In this document: piece by piece, positions 51,363-60,326 of the stretch
How the letters are laid out: every line of letters begins with the position of its first letter
Position numbering within the stretch: the stretch's first letter is position 1
Assembly: GCA_022845955.1 (NCBI GenBank)
Contig: AP025576.1
Location: 4,402,001-4,466,000, forward strand
Length of the DNA: 64,000 nt
Reading direction: 5' to 3'
Source of the DNA: Lachnospiraceae bacterium
GTDB lineage: Bacteria > Bacillota > Clostridia > Lachnospirales > Lachnospiraceae
Program-made: the position numbers and the translations under genes
The notes under the pieces: model-generated
What the model was told of the DNA's origin: nothing
Databases searched by the model: none
Seen by the model: only the letters and a program-made list of their open reading frames with translations

Positions 51363-52469
51363 TTATCCTCTCTTTCCTGCCTGATCCAAACCGGCGGAAG
51401 GCTTATTGATATCCTGCCGTAATTTTTCTATCGCCTCCTGAAGATCTTCCCGATCCAGATAACCGGCAAAGAATTCGTCTGTCATAATCCCGTTTAATAA
51501 TATCTGTTTCAGTTCCGGGGTTGTGGCGGACTGTCCCGGATTTAACTGAATGGTAGGTGAAAAAAGCAGCGGATTGGGTTCCTTTATAGGGCCAATAGAA
51601 GCCTCTATCATCTTAACCAGACTGTTCAGCGCATCCTCCGGCCTGTCCATTCTCCTGTATGCCTCCACAAAAAAGCCTTCGCTCACGCCGCCTCCCACCC
51701 CGAAAATTGTTTCCAGCTGGTGGTATACCTCACAGATTTCCAATGTTATATCGTTATCGGTTATCATTCCGCCGTTCATCATCGTTGTCAGGCATAGCTG
51801 GAGCTGATGCACCAGACTATACAGTCGGTGCTGGGATACCTCCAGTGCTTTTTCCGGCTCCTTTTTCTTCAGATACAGCTGTGTCCAAAACAAAGTGGCC
51901 TCCGTACTGTTTTCCGGCAGTTCCTTCAGGAGAAGTTCCGCCTTTTCCAGTTCTTCCTCCTGTATGGCAATAGCCGCCAATCCGGATACAGCGCCCTGCC
52001 AGTACTGGGAAACCCCTGCGCTGCGCACCTCTTCCAGTAGCCGTTTTTTCTGCTGTCTCCAGGTCTCCTTTTTTTCAGGCGGTTCCATAGGAAAAATCAT
52101 AGTGAAGAAATCCAGGACCGTGGCGGCATTGTATTTAAAGGCACTGCTGGAAGGATAGGTATGGAGCTGCATCTGCAGCATTGCTTCCGCTTCTTCCCGG
52201 TTCCCTGTCCTGGCTTTCTCCACCAAATCATTGACCAGTTCGCTGATACGTTCCTGGGACAGCGTCTCTTCGAACTGGAGCAGCGTATCCACATTGGTAT
52301 CCAGTGCCCTTGCAATGGGGCAAAGCAGGGAAATATCCGGGCAGGAGGCGGAAGTTTCCCATTTGCTCACCGCCGGCGCCGATACCCCTACCGCTCCGGC
52401 CAGTTGCTCCTGAGTCATTCCTTTTGCCCTGCGCAATTCTGCAATGCGTACTCCTAAATTCCTATTCAT
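51363..52469 (-). CDS. XRE-family regulator with TPR-like C-terminal part
   Basis: A 368-residue protein. N-terminal helix-turn-helix RIAELRRAKGMTQEQLAGAVGVSAPAVSKWETSASCPDISLL, then ~290 helical residues resembling tetratricopeptide-type repeats (AIAIQEEELEKAELLLKEL; LYLKKKEPEKALEVSQ; YRRMDRPEDALNSL), a plan of signal-binding regulators. Tightly linked to a NADAR gene downstream and probably its regulator. A 7-bp inverted repeat (52501-52527) just upstream may be its operator. Confidence 0.88.
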   Translation of the reverse strand: MNRNLGVRIAELRRAKGMTQEQLAGAVGVSAPAVSKWETSASCPDISLLCPIARALDTNVDTLLQFEETLSQERISELVNDLVEKARTGNREEAEAMLQMQLHTYPSSSAFKYNAATVLDFFTMIFPMEPPEKKETWRQQKKRLLEEVRSAGVSQYWQGAVSGLAAIAIQEEELEKAELLLKELPENSTEATLFWTQLYLKKKEPEKALEVSQHRLYSLVHQLQLCLTTMMNGGMITDNDITLEICEVYHQLETIFGVGGGVSEGFFVEAYRRMDRPEDALNSLVKMIEASIGPIKEPNPLLFSPTIQLNPGQSATTPELKQILLNGIMTDEFFAGYLDREDLQEAIEKLRQDINKPSAGLDQAGKRG

Positions 52470-52500
52470 AACAGCATAAACTCCTTTTCTTATTATTCTG

Positions 52501-52527
52501 GTAACTGTTCATTACCTTCGCAGTTAC
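52501..52527. repeat. Short inverted repeat upstream of the XRE gene
   Basis: GTAACTG ... CAGTTAC (7-bp arms) with the centre TTCATTACCTTCG. A similar unit, TAACTGTTCAGTATCTTCACAGTTA, forms one end of the MITE-like insertion near 48445-48470, so it is a dispersed element or an operator. Confidence 0.45.
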
Positions 52528-52751
52528 TTATTCTGATACACAAAGTATAGCTGTGTATTCACAGGTTCACAATGGAGGCGCAGTTAACGGAACCGCAGGA
52601 AATCTTAACCGGTAGTTATTTTTACAGATGTTTTCCCGGTAAATTCACACCGATATTTATATGTTTTAAGTCCATATATCATATCCTCCATAAAGGAGTT
52701 TTCATTTGACACATTTCAGTAATATAAACGCATAGGCCCCTCATCCGTCTT

Positions 52752-52885
52752 TTACCTGGGAAAGTCCGGGTCCTGGGGAATAAACGCGGGCAGGTCCTGA
52801 TACAGGGCAATCCCTTGTCTGCCCAGTTCAATGGCTTTGTCATAGGAACCGGCTATGGTATGCAGATAGTTTTCCGCTTTTATTC
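52752..52885 (-). pseudogene. C-terminal gene fragment after the methyltransferase
   Basis: Open stretch reading AENYLHTIAGSYDKAIELG and DLPAFIPQDPDF before TAA. It has no start and directly abuts the methyltransferase stop. It looks like the end of a TPR-like regulator; family not identified. Confidence 0.35.
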
Positions 52886-53704
52886 CCCCTTATAGCCCAC
52901 ATAAACCGCATGTCCGCAGGTTTCAATGATTGCGGGATCCGTTGCTGTTCGATCAATTAATTCCATAATCTTATCAAATAAAACCTTATCTCTTTCCAGT
53001 AGTTCATATATTTTTTCTTCTTTTCCGTAACCAAAGCTTCTGACTGAGCGCAATAAAATTTTCTTGAAATTATATTTGCCAAATAACTGTTCCATTTCAG
53101 CAGAGGTAGGATAGTACCCTTCCTGAAATCCCTGGAGTACTTTATTGCAAAATTTCCCTGTTTCAAATACCTTTGATAAATTCTCCTCATTTACCTGTTC
53201 CGGAGAATTTAATGCACGGGTGACCACCCCCACCGCACCTGATAAATAAGGAATAAAATTCACCAATATAATACCTTTTGGTTTTATAACACGTGCAACT
53301 TCCGAAACACACCGTTCCCGCTCCCTTTGTTCCAGCAGATGATACAATGGCCCAAAAAGAATAACAACATCAAAGCTTCCTCTAGCATAACAGCTTAAAT
53401 TTATGGCATTTACCACATCAACACTTTGTAATGCCGGTATATTGTTTTCTTTTATATAATTCTGTGCCTGTTCCAACAATTGCTCTGATAAATCGGCAAG
53501 TGTAACCCGAAATCCTCGTTTTGAAAGCTCTATCGCGTACTTTCCTGCTCCTCCGCCCAAATCCAATATATTATCCGACTTTTTAATGTACTCTAAAATA
53601 ATTTTGAAATTCATTTCAAATTCCAAACGTCCTTCTGCTTTTTCCAATCTATGCTGCTCATCAAATACAGAATAATATTTTCTGATTTTATTATAATCTG
53701 TCAT
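52880..53704 (-). CDS. Class I SAM-dependent methyltransferase
   Basis: A 274-residue methyltransferase: motif I NILDLGGGAGKYAIELSKRG, acidic motif VTLADLSEQLLEQAQ, motif II FDVVILFGPLYHLLEQRERE, then GIILVNFIPY. The AT-rich composition contrasts with its neighbours, suggesting acquisition. Substrate unknown (small molecule likely). ATG 53704 is preceded by GAGG at about 7 nt. Confidence 0.85.
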   Translation of the reverse strand: MTDYNKIRKYYSVFDEQHRLEKAEGRLEFEMNFKIILEYIKKSDNILDLGGGAGKYAIELSKRGFRVTLADLSEQLLEQAQNYIKENNIPALQSVDVVNAINLSCYARGSFDVVILFGPLYHLLEQRERERCVSEVARVIKPKGIILVNFIPYLSGAVGVVTRALNSPEQVNEENLSKVFETGKFCNKVLQGFQEGYYPTSAEMEQLFGKYNFKKILLRSVRSFGYGKEEKIYELLERDKVLFDKIMELIDRTATDPAIIETCGHAVYVGYKGE

Positions 53705-54030
53705 ATTATTTCCTCATAACTCCGAAAATCACCATCCCGCCAGATGTTTCAGATTTCCAGCCCCCTGTCTGGTAATTCTGCCCGGTTCGGGTAAATCGGT
53801 TACGGGAAGGGGGATATTTCTGACAACACGCCTGATACCTGCAGTTCTGTCCATTCCGCTTGCGCCCATCTGCCATCTTCCATCTTGGCGGGGCCGCAGG
53901 GTATTTTGCAATTGGCTCCCGGCCGGCATCCGGAAATCCGGGAACCGGACGGCGGGGTTCCCTCCTTTTTTCAAGGGATGTTACTATTCCCTGTTATATG
54001 AACCCCTTCTGCTCCCGCTGCTGACGGCAG
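53705..54030. other. Intergenic region, nothing recognised
   Basis: 326 bases between the methyltransferase and the flavodoxin-type reductase. A short minus-strand open frame (53729-53974) lacks a ribosome site and any motif; GC-rich short repeats only. I see no gene. Confidence 0.5.
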
Positions 54031-54726
54031 TTACTTCTTTATCCATCCCTGACGGAGATAATATGCATTGTCCAGGCTTGGTACCGTCTCCCCTTTCAGC
54101 ACCATTTTATGCTGTGCTTTACACACGGCAAACAGAAGGGCGGTTTTTAAACTCATCCGCCGGCACGGAACAGCCGAAGCTGTTTTTCCCGCTAGTTTTT
54201 TCATTTTTTTCCGAAGCATTTCTTTATGTTCCCGGGACATTTTTTCTATAAAAATATCTCCCATCATGCCGGCTCCGCAGGTATATATCCGGGACACTCC
54301 CATCCAGCTCAGACTGGTTTTCACATCCTTTTGTGCGGAGCCGTTGGGTGCTCCCACACTGTTGGTTATGATCACTGCTGTTTTTTCAAACAATCTTGCA
54401 TCCGGGCGGTGCACCATCCAGTGCACGCACAAATGATCCAGCAGGGATTTCACCGCCGCCGGCGCCCGCAGGGCATAGACCGGATAGGCAAAAACAAGGA
54501 TATCGGCGGATAAAAATGAGTTCCAGATACGATCTGTCTTCTGAAAATGAGGGCATTTTTCTTCCCCGTTCACAAAACAATTTTTACAGCCCACACAGAA
54601 TTCCGGTAGATCTGTAGGATAAAATTGCGTAATCTGGTGATCATTTCCCATATAGTCCAGGAACTGTTCTTTCATAAAATAAGTAACTCCCTTTACGGGG
54701 GTTCCGTTAATAACCGTAATTTTCAT
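54031..54726 (-). CDS. NADPH-dependent FMN reductase/flavodoxin-family protein
   Basis: A 231-residue flavodoxin-like oxidoreductase. VINGTPVKGVTYFM binds FMN phosphate, ILVFAYPVYALRAPAAVKSLLDHL is the dimer/FMN region, and CVGCKNCFVNGEEKCPH supplies cysteines typical of iron-sulfur-flavoprotein-like members. A basic tail follows. Role: reduction of flavin or quinone-type substrates, unspecified. Converges on nothing close; the next remnant starts 15 nt upstream. Confidence 0.82.
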   Translation of the reverse strand: MKITVINGTPVKGVTYFMKEQFLDYMGNDHQITQFYPTDLPEFCVGCKNCFVNGEEKCPHFQKTDRIWNSFLSADILVFAYPVYALRAPAAVKSLLDHLCVHWMVHRPDARLFEKTAVIITNSVGAPNGSAQKDVKTSLSWMGVSRIYTCGAGMMGDIFIEKMSREHKEMLRKKMKKLAGKTASAVPCRRMSLKTALLFAVCKAQHKMVLKGETVPSLDNAYYLRQGWIKK

Positions 54727-54740
54727 TTATCCCATCCTTT

Positions 54741-54890
54741 TTACCGGAGCACTTCCGTTACATTGCCGTCCGGATCCTTTGCAACAGTCATATATTTTTC
54801 TATGTACCGGAAACAAGCCTCAAGCGCAATGTGGTTACTGTGTATATCACGGAATACCGCTATGAAAACCGTTTCTTCCACACCGTTATC
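54741..54890 (-). pseudogene. Composite gene fragment (metallophosphoesterase-like and VOC-like pieces)
   Basis: Open stretch with FRDIHSNHIALEACFRYI, like the start of a YfcE-type phosphoesterase, followed at once by AKDPDGNVTEV, like the end of a VOC/glyoxalase protein, then a stop. No complete domain is present, so this is a deletion product. Confidence 0.45.
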
Positions 54891-54915
54891 TCTTCTTGCC
54901 GCATTTCCAAATGCG

Positions 54916-55329
54916 TTATTCCTGATGTGCCACAATAAAATCATAGGTAAATGCAATCGCTTCACAAGTGAGTTTTTCACATTTATGGGGCGGATCCTCC
55001 GGCCGGAAACCTCCCGGACGCAGTTCAAAGCACCGTAGGGATCCAAAGGTATCCGAAAATTCCCGGGCATAACGGTAACAGACGGATACAATAGCTTCCT
55101 CCTCCTTATGCAGGGAACTGTAATACATACCTATTGCCATCAGACCGCCTTCCACCAGGCCGCATTGGGCACGGAAGCCTCCCGCACCATGAAGCCCAAT
55201 GGCCGCATGCAGAGTCTGCTCCTTAAGGGGTATCGGAAGAAGCTCGCCTAAAATAAGCAATGTTGTCCTTGCACAATTCACATCCTTATCCCAATATAGC
55301 TCGTGAACCCGTTTCTCAATTGTTGTCAT
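54916..55329 (-). CDS. C_GCAxxG_C_C family redox-active-type protein
   Basis: A 137-residue protein with NCARTTLLIL, GAGGFRAQCGLVEGGLMAIG, and a C-terminal KCEKLTCEAI cysteine pair. This matches the C_GCAxxG_C_C family, thought to be redox active. The first cysteine of the GCA motif is replaced (GAGGF), a possible loss of function. AGGAGG precedes the ATG. Confidence 0.75.
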   Translation of the reverse strand: MTTIEKRVHELYWDKDVNCARTTLLILGELLPIPLKEQTLHAAIGLHGAGGFRAQCGLVEGGLMAIGMYYSSLHKEEEAIVSVCYRYAREFSDTFGSLRCFELRPGGFRPEDPPHKCEKLTCEAIAFTYDFIVAHQE

Positions 55330-55511
55330 GGCTGCTTTCCTCCTGACTGAAAGGATTTTTTTACCTGAACCGGTGCATTATAGGTTTTATCTTAACACAC
55401 TCATTCCAATAGCACAATAATAGCAGAAAACGGTCTTGACACCTTTCTTAAGAACATAAAAATGTAGAAAAAGAACAAAATAAAGTAAATATTTCCTGTG
55501 TTGCCGATATT

Positions 55512-55727
55512 ATGATTGACGAAGCGGACGAGGCTATACGGATCATCAACCTGCTTACAGCCGCTTTGAACGGCAAACCGGAAACCTATGATAACGCAAC
55601 CATGTATACCCAATATCTGGAACAGGAAAACAAGGTCCGTGTTACCTTGTGGGGACATCTTCTGTTTATGCAGGAAATATTGGAACGCATCTCCGTCGTA
55701 ACAGGAAACACTACTGATAATACCTGA
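55512..55727 (+). pseudogene. Unrecognised gene fragment
   Basis: An open frame (extending upstream without a clear start) reading VADIMIDEADEAIRIINLL and TMYTQYLEQENKVRVTLWG, ending at a TGA. Composition looks coding and helical but no family was recognised. It sits just before a DUF4180 pseudogene. Confidence 0.35.
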
Positions 55728-55787
55728 GGGGAAGAACGGCCGGCAAAACCTCCCGGCAGCGCCCGAAGGGTACAGGAGGAAAATTCA

Positions 55788-56162
55788 ATGAATATAACGT
55801 GAAAAGGGAATCAGAAATCGATTGCAGTGGTTCAAAATGACAGTCTGCTAATCACGGATCTGCAATCCGCTCTTGATTTGGCAATGACAATAAGCTATGA
55901 AACCGGATCTCATAAGCTGATCCTTCCGAAAGAATGTGTGGCAGAAGATTTTTTTATCTTATCAACACGCCTTGCGGGGGAAATACTCCAAAAGTATGTG
56001 AACTAGGGAATAAACCTCGCTATTGTTGGCGATTTTTCCAACTATACCAGCAAACCGCTTCGTGATTTCATCTATGAAAGTGATCATGGCAGGAATTTCT
56101 ATTTTGTTTCTACGCAGGAGGAGGCCATTGAAAAGTTGGAAGGCGGCGCGAAACAAAGATAA
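55788..56162 (+). pseudogene. DUF4180 gene with two in-frame stops
   Basis: 125 codons in one frame after AGGAGG and ATG: KSIAVVQNDSLLITDLQSAL, MTISYETGSHKLILPKECVAEDFFIL, LAIVGDFSNYTSKPLRDFIYES, match DUF4180. TGA replaces codon 5 (55800) and TAG replaces codon 73 (56004), where a sense codon is expected. Everything else is intact, so decay is recent. Confidence 0.8.
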
Positions 56163-56184
56163 AGAAGCCGCTGTGCGCTTCCTC

Positions 56185-56517
56185 CTACCCTTCTGCTTGT
56201 CCGCAGGATTCCTTGGATACCAGATATATCCTGTTTTCAAAACCGCCCCGTTCTGCATGCTTTTTCAGGTACTTCTCCCGCAGTTCCTGCTCCGAATAAC
56301 CTCTGGCCCTGCAGATAGCAAGGATGACCTCCAGAACATCGGCAAGCTCCTCCAGTGACTTATCTTCCTGATATTCCCGGATTTCTTCCTCTAATTTTCT
56401 ATCCAGCGCCTCCAGGTACTCCTCTTCTTCCAAGATACGCAAAACCGGCGTTTCCCCCTGCTTTTGGATCATCTCGGGTATTCTGTCACGGACTAATTTA
56501 TGATACTCTTTCTTCAC
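56185..56517 (-). CDS. MazG-like nucleoside triphosphate pyrophosphohydrolase
   Basis: A 110-residue helical protein: KLVRDRIPEMIQKQGETP, EALDRKLEEEIREYQEDKSLEELADVLEVILAI, the all-alpha NTP-pyrophosphatase metal pattern (EExx..ExxD). Start is GTG at 56517 with AGGAGG 8 nt before it. Probably clears non-canonical nucleotides. It converges on the DUF4180 pseudogene. Confidence 0.82.
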   Translation of the reverse strand: MKKEYHKLVRDRIPEMIQKQGETPVLRILEEEEYLEALDRKLEEEIREYQEDKSLEELADVLEVILAICRARGYSEQELREKYLKKHAERGGFENRIYLVSKESCGQAEG

Positions 56518-56594
56518 GGAACATACCTCCTGTTTCCTTTGTCCTCTCAACTCCTGAAGGGAGATGTCTAATCCCTGTTATACCGCTATCCCTG

Positions 56595-57620
56595 TCACTC
56601 CATTTCCCGGAAGGTTCCGGCTATCCCGCCCACAAAGCTCCATTGCCGCTGCATATAGGCCTGTAGGGATGCGGCTCCCTTTTGATAGGCGTCTAGTACC
56701 TTTTGGGGATTCTCAAAATGGGCTGCAGCCGCTTCCGCTGCCCAATATCCGCTCTCCATCCCCGCGGAAATCCCTTCTCCCATGGGGTTGAGAAAGCCTG
56801 CGGCTTCACCGGCGAACAAAATACGGCCTGTTCCGTAATCCACCCTGCAGCCGGGCCGGATATGGGGCATAAGCCATTTCTCCGCTTTCGTCTCTTCCTC
56901 TATGTACAGGTTGTGTTCTTTTTTCATATAGGAAAGAAAATTCTCATAATAGGATTTAATTTTACCGGCTTCCTTGACCGATACCCCCAGAACGAGAAGA
57001 TTATCCTTCACATTAAACCAGGCATCATACTGGGATAGTTCAGGCTGAAGATACGCGTAGAAATAATGGTAATCCAGGTCAATGCTTCCCCGGTTAAAGG
57101 TCTGGAAGGTGGTTATATATCCGTTGTTTTCTGCTGACAGACTTCTTTTCACCGCTCCGGTAACACCTTCGCAGTCCAGGACATATTTTGCTTTTTCTGT
57201 GTATGTCTTTTCACCATGCAGGATTACAGATACATAATCCTCCTGTTCTTCACAGGAAACAGCCATTGTTCCGTCCCGAAGCAGCACCCCTTTTTCCACC
57301 GCTTTTCCGGCAAGCCAGTTATCAAAGCTGCTGCGCCATACATTCAGCCCCTCCTGTTCAAACCGGTATTCTTTTCCATGATCATTTGTAAAAATCATCC
57401 CCCGGTTTTCTGCGGGGGCACACATCGTATGAACCGGGGTTTCCTCCCCGATATAAAGCTTCACGAAATCCATGGATTTCTTTATCAGGACACCGGAACA
57501 GGACTTGTACCGGGGCAGCCTGCATCTTTCCACAAGAAGAACCTTCCGCCCTTTCTCCGCTAATCTCCCGGCGGCGGTACAGCCGGCCGGCCCTGCGCCT
57601 ATAATGATGCAATCGTACAT
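56595..57620 (-). CDS. FAD-dependent oxidoreductase, geranylgeranyl-reductase-like
   Basis: A 341-residue flavoprotein: IIIGAGPAGCTAAGRLAEKGRKVLLVERC binds the FAD ADP part, KSCSGVLIKKSM follows, and RILFAGEAAGFLNPMGEGISAGMESGYWAAEA is the second FAD motif. Similar proteins reduce isoprenoid chains; other group members are halogenases or thiazole-type oxidases. It lies 78 nt downstream-strand-wise from the MazG-like gene and could share its promoter region. Confidence 0.85.
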   Translation of the reverse strand: MYDCIIIGAGPAGCTAAGRLAEKGRKVLLVERCRLPRYKSCSGVLIKKSMDFVKLYIGEETPVHTMCAPAENRGMIFTNDHGKEYRFEQEGLNVWRSSFDNWLAGKAVEKGVLLRDGTMAVSCEEQEDYVSVILHGEKTYTEKAKYVLDCEGVTGAVKRSLSAENNGYITTFQTFNRGSIDLDYHYFYAYLQPELSQYDAWFNVKDNLLVLGVSVKEAGKIKSYYENFLSYMKKEHNLYIEEETKAEKWLMPHIRPGCRVDYGTGRILFAGEAAGFLNPMGEGISAGMESGYWAAEAAAAHFENPQKVLDAYQKGAASLQAYMQRQWSFVGGIAGTFREME

Positions 57621-57796
57621 TTGGTTGCTCCTTTTTCTTACACTTTCTGGTTTGCAGAATATCTGGTTAGCTTATTATATTTCATCCGTGGAATATCAGC
57701 AAGGGATGGCGAAAGAAATTATGAAAACCATGCCAGGAAGGTATAGGGAATGTGAGCTTCCATGTTACTGTCCAGCATGCTTTCCGACAGCTGCTT

Positions 57797-58308
57797 CTAG
57801 GTAAGGTTTCCCAGATCGGAAGCCACAACGTTTTCCGCACCGGTTTCTTCATCCCGGAGCCAGTTGAGGTATCCGGCATGGGAAACTGTTATCTCTTCCG
57901 CATCCGTTTCCTTCCATTTGTCACGGCTTCGGTCTGTCAGGATCAGATAACCCTTTCCCCGGCATTTGACGGAAATAAGCATCATGTCGCCTTCCGTGGT
58001 AAGCTGGCCGATGAGGATTGTTTGCGCGACCACCTATGTACTTACCGCACTATGCGGTCTGTGTTTCCGCAGGAACCGGGAGCGGCCCGGAACCGGCCGT
58101 ATTTTCCGTACGGATTCCGGAAAGCAAAAGGGTCGCTCCTTTTCACGGAGACGGACAGGAGTACCCTGGAATGAGCGGCCCGGATATCCTTTTTGGCATC
58201 CGCAAGCGCCTGTTCGTCACAGGCCAGCTTAATTAAGGGATCCTTTCTTTTCAAATGTGCCCTTTCATGGGCCAGGATCATTTCCTCCTCTTCCTCTGTT
58301 TTTAAATA
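57797..58308 (-). pseudogene. BlaR1/M56-family peptidase remnant
   Basis: The minus strand reads MILAHERAHLKRKDPLIKLA (HExxH zinc motif of M56 peptidases), then at once CDEQALADAKKDIRAAHSRVLLS, missing the transmembrane part that normally lies between, and shifts frame near 58035 into ISVKCRGKGYLILTDRSRD. At least one deletion and one frameshift; dead. Confidence 0.65.
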
Positions 58309-59021
58309 TAGTATATTTCCAGAGTTCCGAAGGAAACATCCCCGTCTATCGTAAGCATTTCGGCTTCGTCGCCTCTGCAGAAGCCGTGCTCCTCCACATG
58401 GCCGAAGGAGGAGGATACATTGCAGATCACGCGCCATCCCACGGGTACATAAAGCTCCATGTTGCCGAAGGAAACATCCACTTTTACATGAGCCGCATGA
58501 TCCTGAAGCATCGCATTGTTAAAATAAACCGTCAGACCGCCGAAGGAACTGCTCAAATCGGCACTTTTCAGCCGGGAACACTGGATGTATTTCACGGAAG
58601 AATGAAAACTTACCTCACAGTTTACCTGTTCCGATCCGTCGTTTCCCACTTCCTCATGGTACTCCACTTCACCAACTTCCCCGTTATTTCCCCTGGCACA
58701 GATATAATGCCCGTGGCGGTGCCTGGAGGGGAACAGTATATTCAGCCCGATTGTCCCAAGAAGGGCCGCTCCCAGCACCGGCCAGGGAACCAGCTTCTCA
58801 ATCCCCAGCAATGAGCTGTTTACAATTGCCAGAAATGCCGCAGAAAACAGGATTGTGCCCCAGCTTCTGTGGATTATGCCATTTACCAGCACTCCTAACA
58901 GACCGATGGAAAACAGGACCGACCAAAAACCCACGCCTCTGAAAACCCCCAGCCTGCCAGCAAGGACGGCAAAAGCTCCCAGCAAAAACAATAATCCCCA
59001 AAACACATTTTTTCTTTTCAT
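58302..59021 (-). CDS. LiaF-like membrane protein
   Basis: A 239-residue protein with about four membrane helices (FWGLLFLLGAFAVLAG; LFSIGLLGVLVNGI; TILFSAAFLAIVN; VLGAALLGTIGLNILF) and a C-terminal beta-rich domain of repeated SFG segments (SSSFGGLTVYF, VDVSFGNMELYVP, VSSSFGHVEEHG, GDVSFGTLEIYY), the LiaF C-terminal pattern. Start ATG shares a base with the stop of the LytTR gene (TAATG). The pair acts in envelope sensing. Confidence 0.87.
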   Translation of the reverse strand: MKRKNVFWGLLFLLGAFAVLAGRLGVFRGVGFWSVLFSIGLLGVLVNGIIHRSWGTILFSAAFLAIVNSSLLGIEKLVPWPVLGAALLGTIGLNILFPSRHRHGHYICARGNNGEVGEVEYHEEVGNDGSEQVNCEVSFHSSVKYIQCSRLKSADLSSSFGGLTVYFNNAMLQDHAAHVKVDVSFGNMELYVPVGWRVICNVSSSFGHVEEHGFCRGDEAEMLTIDGDVSFGTLEIYYI

Positions 59022-59482
59022 TATATTTTTCTCCTTTTCTCTCCCAGCCTCTCGATTAAGGCTTTATAATAATTGCGGGAAACATAAACCTTTTTGGAAG
59101 TTTCATAAAATTCCACAATACTGGAAGCCGTCAGGTTCCTTGTTATGGAATAAATGGGATCCAGATTAACAATGGTGGATTTGGATATCCGCATGAAGCT
59201 TCCCGGGAGACTTTCCTCCAGTTCATAAAGCTTACGGTCCGTCAGATAAAGCTTATCGGCCGTATGGGCCTGTACCTGCTTCCCTTCCGTTTCAAAAAAC
59301 AAGATCCCTGCCAGCGGGACATAATATTTGGTATCTCCGCACTGCAGAGCGATGCAGCAGTCTCCCGGCCCGGTATCCACCGCTATCTGCTGGAGTCTCA
59401 GGATATGCTCCTCTACCTGCCTGCACCGGATAATCACTTCGTCCTCCGTCAGTTCCGGTTCGATTTCGATTCTGACCCTCAT
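59021..59482 (-). CDS. LytTR DNA-binding regulator
   Basis: A 153-residue regulator without receiver domain. The C-terminal ~95 residues are LytTR: YYVPLAGILFFETEGKQVQAHT, LYLTDRKLYELEESLPGSFMRISKSTIVNL, and YVSRNYYKALIERLG. ATG 59482 has AAAGGTG before it. LytTR+LiaF pairs in Firmicutes control their own operon, with the LiaF protein holding the regulator at the membrane. Confidence 0.87.
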   Translation of the reverse strand: MRVRIEIEPELTEDEVIIRCRQVEEHILRLQQIAVDTGPGDCCIALQCGDTKYYVPLAGILFFETEGKQVQAHTADKLYLTDRKLYELEESLPGSFMRISKSTIVNLDPIYSITRNLTASSIVEFYETSKKVYVSRNYYKALIERLGEKRRKI

Positions 59483-59699
59483 AATTTCACCTTTCGCATT
59501 ACTCCATTGTTTTCTTGCCCTGCTGATAGTTATCATTATACAGATACGTAAGGATTCGTAAATAGAAAAGAAGCAAGAGGTTAACTTTGGGAAGCAACAG
59601 GTTCGTTTTCAGATATCACCTGAAACCTGCAAAAAAAGAAAGCCCACTCATACATCATGAGCAGGCTCTCCCCATATCCCTTACCGATACTTCTATTGC

Positions 59700-60284
59700 C
59701 TATAACCGCCATTCCACGGCTTCTGCCATACCCTTCCGCGGCCGGGGCCGCGGTGACTCCTGTGCATACCCCACAGCCATCACCGCAGTCAGATCGCCTC
59801 CCGCCCAGTCACATAATTCCCTGTAAGCAAAATAGGTATCACATATCCACAGGCTTCCCAGCCCCATCTGCGTGGCTGTAAGAGTCATGTTCTGAACGGC
59901 GGCTCCTATGGACTGCGCATTGCAGATCGCAAATATACGTTCCTCCGGGGAAGCGGCGGCACAAACATCCAGTCCCAGGGTATTGACCACCAGAATAAGG
60001 ACCGGCGCCTGTTCCATAATCCGCAGGGTATTTTCCGCTCCTTTGAGATAACCGGCGCTTCCGGGAAGAAGCGGCTGTACTTTTTCCCGTTCCATCCCTG
60101 CAGCCATAGCGGAAAGGAAGCCTTCCTTTTCCTTTCCGCCGGTTACGATAAATTTCCAGGGCTGCCTGTTTTTGGAGGACGGTGCCAGCATCCCGGCCCG
60201 TACAATCTCCTCAATCGCAGCAACAGGTACGTCGTCCCTTCTGTATTTCCTGATACTCCTCCGGTTTTCAACAGCATACAGCAT
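59700..60284 (-). CDS. Nitroreductase-family protein
   Basis: A 194-residue FMN reductase: NRRSIRKYRRDDVPVAAIEEIVRAGMLAPSSKNRQPWKFIV (FMN and substrate contacts), AQSIGAAVQNMTLTATQMGLGSLWICD, and a basic C-terminus. No NADH-specific motif readable. Acts on nitro, quinone or related compounds. About 40 nt after the MATE gene on the same strand. Confidence 0.9.
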   Translation of the reverse strand: MLYAVENRRSIRKYRRDDVPVAAIEEIVRAGMLAPSSKNRQPWKFIVTGGKEKEGFLSAMAAGMEREKVQPLLPGSAGYLKGAENTLRIMEQAPVLILVVNTLGLDVCAAASPEERIFAICNAQSIGAAVQNMTLTATQMGLGSLWICDTYFAYRELCDWAGGDLTAVMAVGYAQESPRPRPRKGMAEAVEWRL

Positions 60285-60326
60285 GACAAGCTCCTTCCCC
60301 TGTGGTTATCTCATACAGGACACCGG

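Noticed and set aside
53729..53974. 81-codon minus-strand open frame
   Set aside because: No ribosome site and composition like antisense/noncoding DNA.
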